From the NCBI RefSeq assembly GCF_002443255.2, contig NW_019211458.1, positions 38,945,897 to 39,009,896 on the forward strand: a DNA stretch of 64,000 nt, given 5' to 3'. This document shows, one piece after another, positions 1 through 13,209 of this stretch. A program made the translations under genes and the position numbers. Below the pieces are notes generated by a model. That model made no database searches. It was not told the DNA's origin and saw only the letters and a program-made list of their open reading frames with translations. This DNA is from Varroa destructor (lineage: Eukaryota > Arthropoda > Arachnida > Mesostigmata > Varroidae). How positions within the stretch are numbered: position 1 is the stretch's first letter; every line of letters starts with the position of its first letter.

Positions 1-217
1 ACAGCAGTACCAATGTATTTAATCATTAATTTCATATATTTCAATTTTCGACTCAAGCGAAAAATTTGTCCCACCCGATGCGTCGTTGCCCCTGCTATAT
101 ATGACAGTATGTCGCTGAAAACGACCGAGCATACTGATATAAACTTAATTTATATCTCGTGTAGTAATATACATTTTATGTGCACTAACAAGTATATCTT
201 CTGTTCCAATGGCGCAG

Positions 218-424
218 GGTAATAAGGGACGTTCCCGTAAGGCTGATCCTAATGACCCCGAACGGCGCAAGAAGCCCGTCACAGTATCCGGTCCATATAT
301 AGTTTATATGCTGCGAGAAAATGAAATAATGGAAGATTGGGCCACAATCCGTAAGGCCCTTCGCGGTACGCGATGGGCGGAGCACGGAGATTCTAATGGT
401 GATCGGGGTACGCTCTACACGTAA
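218..424 (+). CDS. BRMS1L: BRMS1/BRMS1L-family Sin3-HDAC corepressor subunit, C-terminal exon (partial gene)
   Basis: Proteins of this family are subunits of the Sin3-HDAC corepressor complex in the nucleus. The exon reads [17 protein letters not shown], then [18 protein letters not shown] and ATIRKALRG. The SGPYIVYML..(D/E)I.EDW..I(R/K)KA block is the most conserved C-terminal segment of BRMS1 and BRMS1L, and the [10 protein letters not shown] wording is nearer to BRMS1L as I remember it. The exon start is taken at base 218 because TTCTGTTCCAATGGCGCAG is a good acceptor, so the ATG at 209 is probably intronic. The frame runs on to a TAA at 422-424. A possible donor (GTACGC) lies at 366, just after the conserved block, so the true end may be 365 with further exons. 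The N-terminal coiled-coil exons lie outside the window. Family assignment is firm; the C-terminal end is not. Confidence 0.8.
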   Translation, partial: GNKGRSRKADPNDPERRKKPVTVSGPYIVYMLRENEIMEDWATIRKALRGTRWAEHGDSNGDRGTLYT

Positions 425-3400
425 AACAAAATGTCGCAATAGTTCGAAACGCGAAATATTGTGAAGGGACGGGGACGAACGTTATAACAGATGAAGCCAA
501 TTGTTCGACGGACATTGTGTGTGAAACATTATTACCGTGTGTTTGTGTCTTCGAAATTCGACGACCAGCAATGAGGAAGAACCTAAGAGAAGAATTTCTG
601 CAGTAATTCGGTGCAACAATAAGTGAGCTAGTTCTTGGATGACCCGCTGGTCTAACGCCGGAGAACGGTATATATTGTGTGGGGGTTGTATCATGATAAA
701 TAAGATGACGACGCTACCCAGGGAGCCGAGGACACGTCAAAGTGGGTCACCGCGTCGAAACGGTGACTGCCTCTACCTGAGCAGCATAGGTAAGCTTGCG
801 TGGTGATCAAGATTGATCTGCAACATGCATGTATATGTGTGCTTTGATTACGAGTTCACTGTAGAATCGAAAGTAGGTCTTGTGCCATTATTTTAAGGAC
901 CGACGAAAATCAATCGACTTTAGGTCGTATTGGTAATTTAGAGAACCATTTTGTTTGTTTAGTAACAGGAATATATTTTTGGCAAACTATACCAGAGCTT
1001 ACTTACCTGTGATAGTTGCAGCAATTTTTAACGTTAAAATTTGACTCCAATGTAAATTTTGTATTGACCTGCACACTGATCAACTTTAACTATACTAATG
1101 AACAAGTCAATACTGTCCCGCTATTTCAGTGTATTAGTCTATCTCTGATATTCCATGAAGTGATTCTAGAATCTGAAATTATGTTAAATATAATTCCTGC
1201 TTTTTATATTTAGTGCGCATTATTATCCTTTAGATGCGGAACGAATCAAACGCTTTCCACCTTGAATTTTAGTCCATTTCCAGGTTGAGTCAAAAATCAG
1301 CCCCATCTTAATTATAATAGGTAATCTAAATGAAATCTTTAGTTAACTAGAATCTTAGAATACAACATTTTGATGAGTTGTGTAATGTTTGTTGCAGATT
1401 GTATACTACTTGAACAGATTGACGGACGAGGAATGGAGCCTTCCATCGCCACACTGTATATAGCAATTAATCATTTGTCGTGCGTGCGATAGTGTACGAC
1501 CACGCGGAGGGATCAGCAGCAGCAGAAGTAGACAACGTCAGCAACAACAGCAAGATAACAAACGACAACCACTCCGAAAATAATCTGGTCGAAATTCATC
1601 AACCATAATAACGATGAGGATCATTATAAGAACATCGTGTTTATTATTAAATTCTGACTAAACTATTGTATAATAAGTACATGTGCGTGCTAATTTTAGA
1701 CGTAGAACGACTTATTTTAGGTAGTTTAAGTATTTTTAGATGCAGCTGTATATGCTCGAAGCTCACTGTGAGCTGGGGCTTTTGGCCTAACAATCTGAGT
1801 GTACGACGGAGGTACTGAGTTGATCGATGCCGATATTATGGATTGCTGGGACTTTTTTAATGTATATTTCCTTAATTTCGTGTTTATCCCCCATTGGTCG
1901 TTGTCTTCTTTAGATTGAGAAGGGTTCAAGTTTCTAAACCAAGTACAATAATCAAAATATAGCAAGTTGGCTCAAGAAAAATATGTTACACATTTTTGGA
2001 ATATAAGGAATCATTGTAACTTGAATGCTTGAAAATTGTATGTGAAAACGTTGCCTCTCACTATCAGATCCATCTTAAATTCGACGTACTTTGGAGGGGA
2101 ATATTATTCATGAGTATGTTGTTTTTAAAGGGGTTGATAAGATTAAGCCCTAGAATGAAATGTTTTGTACTCTAAACCTACTTATAATCTGAACAATGGC
2201 AGAAATGGCTCAACAAGATTAAGAAAAAAAATTACTCTGTTATCATAGAAATGCAAATTTACATGAACATCTTCGCACATCAGAAAGTAAACTCGCAGCA
2301 TACTTGCGCCGCATCTTGCAAGTAGAGTACGAGGTCTTTGGGGCTAACTAATTTGTATTTAAAAACATAGCTATGATTAGACTGGCATATTTTCTTAATT
2401 TTTTGATGAAGTCTTCGGCTGTAGGCTATAGTTAAGAAATTGCACTGGTGAAAAATAGCAATTAATGTTTGTCCCTTAAATGCGCTTCTGAACGATACCT
2501 GCTGACAGATCGCGTTTCGGCAAAATTTTACATGTTTCGGCAAGTTTTAATAGGCAAGCGTATTTAAATAACGCCTGGAAACCTTTGTAGATAGTCTTAA
2601 ATATCAACTTCCATTACTCCAATTGAGCCGAATTAATTATCTATATTTAGGAAAATGACCAATTAAGATAGCGCCTTCTGCTGTTTCCGTACACGAAATT
2701 GGGCACAAGGGATGCGATGTGCGAAAATTGTGCTGTCCCTATATTGAGCTACCATCGTGTATACTTTTGAAACCGATCTGACCGCAATCGATCATTTCAA
2801 TCCACCCTTGTTTAACCTTTGAATCGATGCCATCATGGAGTTACTTTCTGCTCATTGCAAACACCCCCGAATGTATAATCTTCATGCAAAAACTTCCATT
2901 GTTAATATATTCTGTAAAACGAGTTTCCACAGGGTATATAAATATTGAACACCTCTCGCCGTATGAGCATCGAATTTGACTAAAGAGAAACTGCAAAGAA
3001 TGCAGTTAACTAGTAAATTTGAACGTTATTAGTGAATGTGTCCAGTGAACGAAAATTGACAATCGTTAAAATCTGTGACAGAATTGCGCTTTCTCAAACA
3101 GGAGGTGCATTTACGTCTATGCGTCATGCGGCGCCTTTATTACTGCAATCATGGAGCGCAAGTCGAAAGAAGAATGAGTAGGATATATGGGGTGAATGGT
3201 GTGATTTTAGCTAAGTGCTGAACCAAATATAGTATGTATAACAGTTTTTGGCATGAAAATTTGAAGGTCGAAGCATGAAATTCGTTGAAATACGAAACCG
3301 ACCGACTGTTCGAAGTTATTCTTGTTTATATCGTAGTAGCTAATCGAGAATTGTGTCTGAACGGATAATTGTTTTTGATAAACTTAAGTGCCACTTCTGT

Positions 3401-4429
3401 AATCGTCTGTTATCCCTTCGCAGTAAATCGTTTGGGTAACCAGTTTGTCATTTTGATTGCGATGTGCTCGATATAGCGCTTAGACATCGCGGGATAACGA
3501 ATAAATAAAACCTTCTGCCACATTAAGTATCGTGGATCGCTCAATGAACAGATAACCCGTATGTTAGGTTCGAAACGTAGATGTATATCAATGAAAACTA
3601 GGTTGTTTTTTTTTGAATCTGGAGCTTAATGGTATACCGAAGCCCTGTATCCTTTAAGCAAGGATATAATCAGCATGTACAACAAAAACTCTGACAGTTT
3701 TATTGAAAAACAGTTTTTGTCAATTAAAATCGGCCTTATTTATTTGCGAAAAATTGCATCACATTAAACGATGGCAAATGATGCGCCCAATTTTGTACAT
3801 ATATATTATTATAGTAAAACAAGAATTGTAACACTTACAGATAATGTAAACTTGTATATAATTGTTGATGTGTAAATTGTATTGCAACAATGATCGTTTT
3901 TGAATAATAAAAATACATTCGACTGAACTTGGACACAAGACTAGTCGTCCTTTTAGTTCCAGGCATCCAGTGCTTTTATTTGGGGTGGATTATGGTAGAT
4001 GCGGGGTTTTACAACTAACATGCACAGCTTATTAGGAAAAGTTTAGAAGCTCCATATTTAACGCATATGTACAGGTCTAATAGTTTTTATTTGCTAGACA
4101 TATTCTGATTTGCTAATTTGACATTAACTCCGTCCATGTGATTTTCGCTTTTGTGCATCGACTTGCTCCATCGCCCGTAATGGTTTCCAACTACGTTATA
4201 TAACACGGGCTATTTTTTGGAGCGGGCAATATGACAAACGCCTGAACAAGCGTTAGGCATAAAGATGACAGCAAATATATTTGTGTACCGTTGTACATCT
4301 GCTCTGCATGTAAATAGCCTCATATATACAGCGGAGCGGTTTCAATTGCATAAAAAAATATATTGTTTCTACCCTTTATATCCATGGCTACCTCGTTAAT
4401 TATGTGTGCCTCTGTGAACAATTATACGC
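425..4429. other. 3' flank of the BRMS1-like gene, no recognisable protein
   Basis: No protein family is recognisable on either strand. Two splice-like sites hint at non-coding or alternative 3' exons of the preceding gene: a strong donor (AG|GTAAGC) at about 790, and an acceptor (TTTGTTGCAG) ending at about 1399. An AATAAA at 3906-3911, followed by more AT-rich sequence, could be a distal polyadenylation signal. The rest is ordinary AT-rich sequence. Confidence 0.3.
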
Positions 4430-4585
4430 GATGTCGAAGCCAATGTGACAGCCTAGTCAAGTTGCATTGGTCAGCTGCGTATCACTTAACATAAACCGAC
4501 CGACGACACGTGTTAGGGTCATCGGCAGTTACAACGCGACCGATATCGTGATGATGAACATCTGAACTCAGCGACGGCATTTTAA
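4430..4585 (+). promoter_or_regulatory. Candidate 5' non-coding exon or promoter
   Basis: This patch is richer in CpG than its surroundings (ACCGACCGACGACACG, GCGACCGATATCG) and ends in a consensus donor, TTTTAA|GTGAGT, at 4586. That is the look of a short untranslated first exon of a gene to the right. No coding potential is seen, and which gene it would serve is unknown. Confidence 0.2.
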
Positions 4586-7500
4586 GTGAGTCTCCCTTAA
4601 TTTTCCAGTATTACGATGGTCGTATACGTGTGACAATAATTTAATTTATTTTACTGTTACAGCTAATTTTCCTTTGAGACCTTGACTAAGAAAATGCCCC
4701 AGCGGTATTGTCTACTTATTTTTGTAACTAGTGAATCTATTTCTTAAAATAGCTAATTCAGTATTTTTTTGAAACATATAATCACTTCTGTGTAAAAATC
4801 TACCTTTCTAAAATTCCCTAGAATAATATCACATTTTTGGGCATTCTTAATCAGGTGTCGATATGCAAGAATATACGGAAGGACGTTCACTATTCAGTTG
4901 ATGAAACAACAAACAAATTAGACCTCAACTTCCTTTTTTCAGTTTCTTTTGTGTGATTACCAGTAATAGAGGCGTAGCAGTAGAAAACATTCTGTAAAAT
5001 TATTATGTATGCTACTGCAAGATCTCAACATGCATCAGAGTCGCCGGAGCTACATCTCCTCTCTTACATCGATTCTAGCGATAGCCGCAATATGATTCTA
5101 TAGCTCTGTGCAATAGTAGATTTTCCAAATGTGTGCAGGCGCAGAAGATTATGCGATCTAATTACGACAGGCATGCTTCCCCACTGTTTTTAAGTTGCGT
5201 TAAACAAAAACATATGTCTTGTTGAACTAGATGTTGTCAGCGGCTGGTACAGTGTGGGATTGATTTTAATATTGGTCAATACGTTCAGCTTTAGACAATG
5301 GCAGTTCAGCATTGTACGACATACATTGTACATAGTTATGTACTGGCCAGCGATTGATGCAGGCCAGTATATAAATATTTGAAAGCCAGTTATTTTACAC
5401 CACATACATGTCCGCTGTATCAAGTTTCCTGCAGAACTGATTCAGCTAAATGGCGGTTACTACTGAAGTAGTCTACAATAACTTCGATAGGGCTTGCGAT
5501 AACCTGTTGAAATCTAGTTAAACTGTGGATTATTATTCCAGATGCAGAGAGTGAGATAGGCAAATTATGCGCACAGACGTGCACAGATAATAATAAAGAT
5601 TATTATTATTATTATTATTATTTGCCCACAGTTTTCGGGTCAGAAATCAGTAAACAAGCATACTCCTAAGCATAATTCCTGTGTTACCCATTATGTACGA
5701 TTGTGAAGTTTTTACTACCAAGGTAAATATGGTATTTTTGACAATTTTTCGCTCCGTGCGTAAAATAGCTATGCCATTTCATTGGTTTTTAACTGCTGAA
5801 TCCGCTTTTCCCCTGGCCATGTTTCTGCGCGCGTAACACTCGCAATGACAGCAAAAGTAGCTCTAGTTGCTGCTGGAACCGCAGTTGCTTCCATATTGTC
5901 ATTCATAAAGTTAGTCATCGTCACAAAAGGCACCTCGGAGCACAGGACAGAATATCCAGACGGTCATAGGCGATGCCGGGTACTGCGCAAGCCAATGATA
6001 GACTGATGCTGTTGAAGGAGCTGCGACGGAACTCGACGTCAAGCTTGAGTGGCGGCATCTATCGGAAAGGTCGCTCATCCATTGAGTCAACCCGTTCTGT
6101 TTCACGGGCGAACGACAACCACCAATAAATACGCGTGCAGCAGTTGCATGATCATCAACCGCCGACATGCCAGCGGAACCAGTAAACAATTAGTATTTTT
6201 CCGCTCGAACTATGATGATTGTCGTGCTGCTATACCGCAATGAATTTCGTTGACGAAGCCGGACCGAGAGTCCTTCCCAAACGAACAAAGCGTCCATTAT
6301 TTGATAGAGATATTGGTTCTTGCTCAGCTAGCAGGCTGTTATTTTTTACTCTACATCTCATGTGTACATTATACTTGTTATAGTTGCCTTAATAATAAAT
6401 AAAGTAACTTATAGATTATATTAATAAAAAGACAATATTGTTTTGTCCGATAGTTAGCTGTTAACGTTAGTCGAACTAATACATACACATTTAGATTTAT
6501 TTATTGAATTTTAAGCAACAAGGTTTATTCGTTGAGAGATACTGTTTAAAGAGCAACATGGGCATCGGTTTATGTGGCGAGGTCTCAAGTGGAATGAACC
6601 TGGGATTGCCGGTGCAACCTTCGTTAAGTGAGGACCAGATAAACACTAAATAAAGTAAGCTGAGAATCAACAATTCATATACCCCAAAAGACAGAACGAA
6701 TGAGTGGTTTGAAGAAAGCACACTCATCTTTGTCGTTCATTTCCAAATTTTTTTGCAATCATACCATGACAAGTTCCTTTGATTTGCTATTTATCTGCTC
6801 CTTGACTCCTCCCTAATCTTTGAAACTTCTAGAGCTATCGTCGATCTTTAAATACCCTTTTTTTAAATTCCCCAACATAGGGTAGAGTCGAACGATCTTA
6901 TCAACGTTTTGTGCTTGCTAGATGATACGAATTTGATTTTAGCTTAAAATATTCTACTAGTTATAAACAAGAGGCCACCAAAAATTCCAAGGAGAACGCT
7001 AAGAGGTGGTATATGTGGAACTGGCATTTAACTCCTGTAAGAGCTTAGAAAAGGATAGCAAGTATGTGCCATGCATCGTTATGTGCTAAGCAAACGATTT
7101 GAGCATTGGTAAACTACAAAATGATGATTATGTCCTTGTATGGAGAGTAAACGTTTGATTTCGTATTCATTAAATCTCATTAGGTAGAAGCCAATACGCA
7201 GTATTTCAAATGATAGTATGTTTAAGACATCGGTCGAAACATCCATAGGGGATGCTGATGAGAATGTACCTAATTAATGACGTAGCGAAATATAGAATTA
7301 GTTAAGAAGTCTCAAGAATAATTTCACCTATTCGAAATTTTTCAGCATAAGTACGACGATTTGCGAGTTTATGAAAGTTGCTAAATGCAGTTATCTTAAA
7401 CTTCGTTAGAAATTGCCAGAAACTGCTCGGCAAAATGAATTCGGTTTTTGATAGCGTTTTGATGAGCGCTATGGAAAGCCAATTGACTGACTTTTAAACG

Positions 7501-10080
7501 TGCGAGTTAGAAAACGCTACATTTCTACTAAAAAAAATTATTTCAGTAAGTTAAACGAGCTATTTAACGAAGTTGTTTTTTAATTGATTTTCTACAGTAT
7601 GCTAGATACTAATGTTCATTATTGTTCGTTGTAAACGATGTCATAGAATCACTTAAAAAATTGTAGTTTGACTTCCAGCGAACGATATGCCGTCAGTCAG
7701 AAATCGCTAGAAACAAGCAGTTGAATTACCAGCTACCCATAAGTATTGACTAACGCATTCTCGCTAAGTTTCGTTTAAGTATACTCCATACATTTATCAC
7801 TTATAGAGACGGGAGTCTACTCATAATAGAGATTACAGCGATTGGGATTTTCATTTGGCCATAGTTACGATTCTGTCAGAAATTATTTCAGTTATTACAA
7901 TTTTCATAACTGATTGACGACTTTGGATGAACTTAATTCTTCCTAAAGGCTTCAGTTTCTTCTAGTTTTGTTAGTCTTTTATAAGACAAAGTTTTTATTA
8001 GACAAGTTCATTAAACTAATAGGACTTGCTCATGAAATTGGTTTCCCTGTTGTTATAAATAGTTACATTGACTTGCTTAACTACGAGCGAAATTGACATT
8101 GAATTAATTAAATTATATAACCACCGCGCGAATATGATAAATGAGCATGATTTGTTCTTTGGATTGTCAGAGATATTATCTTAAAAAGATCACGCTCAAG
8201 TAAGGATAAATATGTGTACTGTAAAGACCGTGTTTGTTCAAAGATTTCCGTTATAACCTTACGATAGTTGTGTAGAAGCAGACTCTACCTAGCTGGCATA
8301 TCTTTTGCCTCTTGGGTGAATGTTACCCATATAAGGTGTTAGCAAATCAACGTATATTTAGAAATGCTGGTTTCAGTCGGGGATACAAGCAGAATATTTT
8401 GAAAACTACAGTTCATTCAATAGGGAACGTGGATTGGAAGAAACAAACATATTTTTCATCAGTGTAATTACTATTTACTCGTAAATTCGCTCCCTATTTG
8501 AAATCGAGTTTATTTGACCTGTGGCCTCACCTTTTACCCGACGTCTTGTTGTGACGCAGCATGTTTGCATCGTTGATTACGCACTATCAAGCATATGAAC
8601 AAATCCTTAATTATATGTTTATCATCTCTTTCTGATTCATTTTCAAAATCATGCGCGCTCAGCTATCGTGACAAATGTAACTAACTAATTTAACATTAGT
8701 CCAATATGATCGATATTTACTCCTAATAAAAAGCTGCGTAGTTTAGGTGGTAGACGAAATTTAACCGAACCAATCACTTTCCTTATACCATTCACAAGCT
8801 CACCTTTTCCTGGCGTTTGATAGTTTTCAACAACATCGGGAATCTTGGCAGTTGAATTACTGGACCTCATTTTATTCAGTCTTTCCTTTATTTATACTTC
8901 ATCCCGTGACTTTAGCCAACCTTCGCGTCTGATTTGCGTTACGTAGGATTCCGCTTCCGAACTACAATGGCATGAAACACGGAGCCCACCCATTCTGCAC
9001 TTGGGTATCGTACGATCAAATAAATAAATACTGCGACGCTGGCGGCCGTAACCTTAGCCCTGCAGTCAGATGGGCCTAATTCAGCAACGTTTTCACTCAA
9101 GGAACAAAAGAAAGAAGGCCTTTATTATCGTTGGACTTGCCGCATTCCTAAAAGTTTTTTTTTTGTTTTTATCATGTACGCTTCAAGCGATCGTTGTAAA
9201 ATTAAATTGGAAACTGGACGGTTTGGAGTACGTCTATAATGTTACAAATTTTAGAATGCTCGTTATTCCATTTTTTATACCATTGATGCACTTCGATTAA
9301 AATCGATTAAAATCTACTAATGTAGTACTGTTGTAAAACATAAGAAGCAATTCTGAAGCTCAAATTTAGTATGATCCATCTTTGAGTAATACGACCATCA
9401 TAACTAGCTATAGTAGGTCTAAGATTTTTCTTTTGGGGACAACTCTACGCTAATACATTATGGGCTTACGGGGGCTTTTTTTAGTAATCGTCAACAGCAC
9501 TCATTTGCATCAACAGATAACGTAATTATAGATCGGCTGTGAATTCCTTGAAGATGACACGAATCAGCGGAAATAAAACTCATACTATGCAGATTTGTAA
9601 ATTGAGGCGATATTCTTTTGTGAATAGAAAGCATATCTTACTTCAGCGACTTATATGTAAACTTATTTTTTAACAAAATGCTCTAATTTTATCGATCAGC
9701 ATGGCGCTTATTTTTATAGTTATTTTTGCAGCTATATAATGCGTTCTAGTGTATCATAGCAATTGCGACTGTTAGCAAAGTTCACTTACAGAACTGAATG
9801 CCCGCGGACAAACGAACGCTCACTCACCGTTTACTGCGGTGGCCTAGAAATAGTCGTCGCTCTTAGCTGTGGCGCATCCATATAACGTAACCGATAAACG
9901 GCAAATCTCGGCTGTAAGGTATTATCTGAGATCAGAATATTAGCTGGCAAAATAGCTGTCACGAAAAACGAATACGTGCTTCTTTAATCTCCATTCACAG
10001 CTGTAGCAGAAGTCCAATTAACGAGTAAGTGAACAAAACGGCAAGGGTAGAACACCTATACAATTTTTTGCACCTGCTTA
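4586..10080. other. Gene-poor stretch
   Basis: No recognisable gene. Within it are an ATT microsatellite at 5599-5622 and a GC-richer patch at 5.8-6.3 kb. That patch has a 53-codon ATG frame (5845-6006) with one hydrophobic segment near its N terminus, and AATAAA-like sequence near 6.39 kb. I could not match that frame to any family and would not call it a gene. The remainder is AT-rich sequence whose frames are all short. Confidence 0.3.
5599..5622. repeat. (ATT)n microsatellite
   Basis: Eight uninterrupted ATT units, seen directly. Confidence 0.95.
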
Positions 10081-10117
10081 GGGCCGCGTGGCTAACTGGG
10101 TGTAAAAGCGGTCGGCG
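10081..10117 (+). repeat. tRNA-Arg-like 5' half (degenerate, possible SINE head)
   Basis: The segment opens GGCCGCGTGGCTAACTGG and continues GTGTAAAAGCGGTCGG. This aligns with the 5' half and A box of eukaryotic tRNA-Arg genes (GGCCGCGTGGCCTAATGG, then ATAAGGCGTCGG) with a few insertions. No B box (GGTTCGA) and no matching acceptor-stem 3' strand follow within 100 bases, so it is not a working tRNA gene. It may be a tRNA fragment, a decayed SINE, or chance. Confidence 0.25.
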
Positions 10118-11299
10118 TTGCCTCTGAATATTGCTTTCGATAGATGTCAGGCAAGCAGAGACTATCGTTAGGGAAGGGATCTGTCATTTTGTGCGAAGTG
10201 ATTTTTCTATTGCACGCCTAAACGCTGATACCTAGGTGGTGACACCGATATGTCCACAAACCTTTTACGCTGCCTCCTTCTCGTGTTTAATTAGCAGATG
10301 GATGAAAAACAGGAAGGAACGCTGACTGCTGATTATGCAGCGCGCAAACTTCCACTTTGCACTAAACTTCGTCAATTATTGCGGCTTGCGACTTCAGAGG
10401 CATCTGTGTATTAGTTACTGCTTTAACCATAACGTCATGAAGAACTTAGCTTCGCCAGTGAGTCGCTGACCGTGTTGCCGTGGCCGATTGTGGCTCGAAG
10501 GCAGTCTCAACTCTACTTAGACGACAACCCTGGAGAAAGAGAAAACGAAAGGTGATAGAAACTGAACTGGCAAGTGAATACGCCAGCTACGAAACAGCTT
10601 GGGGACGAAGCGGCACCGATGTTGCTGTCACCGAGCCCGTGTACTCGTGAATATACGCAGTCGGTAGTACTCAGATTTTTGTTGCTATTCAGATCATTTG
10701 ATGTCCAATGCAGACCATGATTCCGCAAGAAATTTCTGTCACACAGTTTGTTATGAAGCTGTACCTTGTATGCCAGAGGTGTTTCTTTTTCCATCGAATT
10801 TCTGTTTTTGTGGTGTGTAAGTCGAACATACGTAATCGTGTGTCTGAGATGCTTACTACTGTAAAGGTCATCTATTTGATTACCAGTCAGTTACCTTTGT
10901 TTACTTGCATGTTTTGCATAATTTTTTTAAAAGAGTGTGGGTTAAGTATGGGTAGAATTTTTCGAAAAAATTTATAGACGGCACAAGCATGTCGCTTCTG
11001 TGCTAACTAGGTATGCCTCTCCATGACAATGTACCGCATGATATTTTAGCGAGGGCTTTACTTTTAATAACAAATAACAGTACGCTAACCTCGACTGCTT
11101 TACGAAGATATTTTAACTCGGGAAAGGATTTATCTGGTCCATAAATTTACATTATCCCATTTAACTAGTGCAGCGAGTTCCAGGCATTTCTACAGGCAGG
11201 CCCCATTCAACTGGTCAATAAAATGTTGCCACTGCTATTAGTCTTTTGAGCTGCCTAGTCAGCCCGAACCGCGACCCCATCAAGTACTGCCATATCTCG

Positions 11300-12791
11300 T
11301 ACTGCTTTTCCTAAATTGAGAAACGACGCATGGATGTCGAGTCGTTCTTGTCTTGTAGACCGCTGCTGGTAATGGTAATCATGGTGATGCTGCCGGTGAG
11401 TAGCTGTTTACCCCGTGCTTTCCCTCTCTTGCCCTTGCCACCGGTCCTACGGCGGCCGAGGGTCGTCTGCTTGTCCACGTTGGTTATGCGAGTCGAAGCA
11501 GTAACCGTGTTAGTACAGAGAGATAATGTGTCGCATCGGAGCCGGAGCAGCTGATTCGGAGAAAGAGACTAATCGTCGCCGTCGCCGCCGCCACTGCCAG
11601 CAAAAGCAACGGTCGTAGCTGTCCGAGCATTGTGTTGTAGAGAAAGCCTGTCTGTCTACCTATTTGTCCGATAGTCCGTTTTCCTATACGTAGCCAGCAG
11701 CGAGTGGCAGAGGTGACCGCCTAGTGATGGGCGTTCGCCTCCGCTTAGCCCATCTACCGTTCACACTACTTGAGTAGAAGTGCCATAGGGACGGGGCTGA
11801 CCCGCCGAACAGCGGGGCAACGATACCAACCCATCGCTCGACTTGTTTTCTCGACAATAAAATATCGGCCAGCAGGGACGCCAACGACACCAAGAGTGAT
11901 CCGACGAATAACAAGTTGTGGTGTTTCGTCCAGTGATTGGGGTTACGGGTACTTGCAAGAATTGGTCACGAACTACATGTAGTCGACGTTGACATGCTGT
12001 TCAGACTGTGAAATCAATGTCAGCTCAAGTCACCTGTGTCCTACGGTATGTGTCAGACGGGGTAACAAAAGTCTACGGTGTTAAGAAGAAGCGACCGGGC
12101 AGTCAATCAAGCAACCACACAGAAGGTGCTTTAAAGAAGGTCGCTGTGTTGTATAAGGGATAATAGAAAACAAGTTTTTACAGTTACCGACGACCTGGAA
12201 AGCACATGAATAGCGTAAACATTGCTCTCTCCGTCGAAGTAGCACAGCAGAGAAGAGCCCCCCGGAGAGAGCAAAAAGCAAAAATGTGCGATTACTTTGT
12301 TTACTCGTCACTAACTAAATGACAAGTGCTTTATTTCGAGTGTGAATGCGTAGGTGAAGGACTATAATGAAGGTCTAGGTGCGTGCGTAGCCGTGGTGAT
12401 TGTACGCTGCCACGTTTAGACTCAGTGTTGGCAGGCAGCAACCACGGCAGCTCGGATATTCAGACGTCTCGGCGCTGACGGTGGAGGGAAGTGTGTGAAG
12501 ACTATCTTCTGCACAGTTCGCCCGGTTAACGAAAACCACGCAGTGAGAGCAGCTGATCAACGGGAATACAGCTGTCAAAGGCCGAGAGGAAGCGTGTGCG
12601 GAAGTTGTCACGTCACTAAATTGCTGCTGCTGCTATTGCTACTACGGCCGCTGGTGACGAGGCAAGGAAGAGCGGGAAACACAATCTCTCTTGGCGTAAA
12701 GAAAGCCGTGTGGCGGTTTCTGGCGGAGGGGGGAACGGTGGAATCGCTGGTGGAAATGCAGTCAATGGCGCTGCTGATGTTCACTTCCTTG
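11300..12791 (+). promoter_or_regulatory. GC-rich promoter / 5' UTR exon zone, probably of the GalNAc-transferase gene
   Basis: Base composition changes to GC-rich, with CCG/CGG and CTG runs (GTCGCCGTCGCCGCCGCC near 11.58 kb, CTGCTGCTGCTG near 12.62 kb). The zone ends in a consensus donor, CTTCCTTG|GTAAGC, at 12792. The open frames here, up to 114 codons at 12495-12839, are of low complexity and match nothing, as expected for stop-poor 5' UTR. The GalNAc-transferase ATG lies about 420 bases beyond the donor, with acceptor-like CAGs between 13150 and 13170, so a 5' UTR exon spliced to that gene is the simplest reading. Confidence 0.35.
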
Positions 12792-13209
12792 GTAAGCCAT
12801 TATAATTACGAAACTGTAACGTACTCTCAGATATATTAGCGACTGGATGTAGTCGTCAAGGCGCTGACGCTAATACTTAAACGACGCACGACTTTATAAT
12901 AGAGAAGAGTGTAACTATTTAATTACAGTTGGTATCACTTGTGGTTCAGGAAGGTTTGTGGCAATCATACAATATGTTGTCTACCGCTAAACTAAAACGT
13001 CATGCTCTGTGAGACCGGCAACGTGCCCAATATGTTTGCCGATTTTTGACAGTGCGCACGCAATGTCCGGTGCTTTGCGCTAGAAGGATAGTGAATTGCG
13101 GCCACAACTTCATCATTCATGACGAGCCCCTGTTACGATCAACAACAAAATCAATCAGCTTATCAGAAAATTAGGAAAAAGCTTGTATCGTAGAAAAAAA
13201 CAACCGTAC

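Noticed and set aside
5845..6006. 53-codon frame with an N-terminal hydrophobic segment, briefly compared with the mitochondrial PET117 type
   Set aside because: Only the first ten residues are loosely similar; the expected downstream charged helix is absent in every frame.
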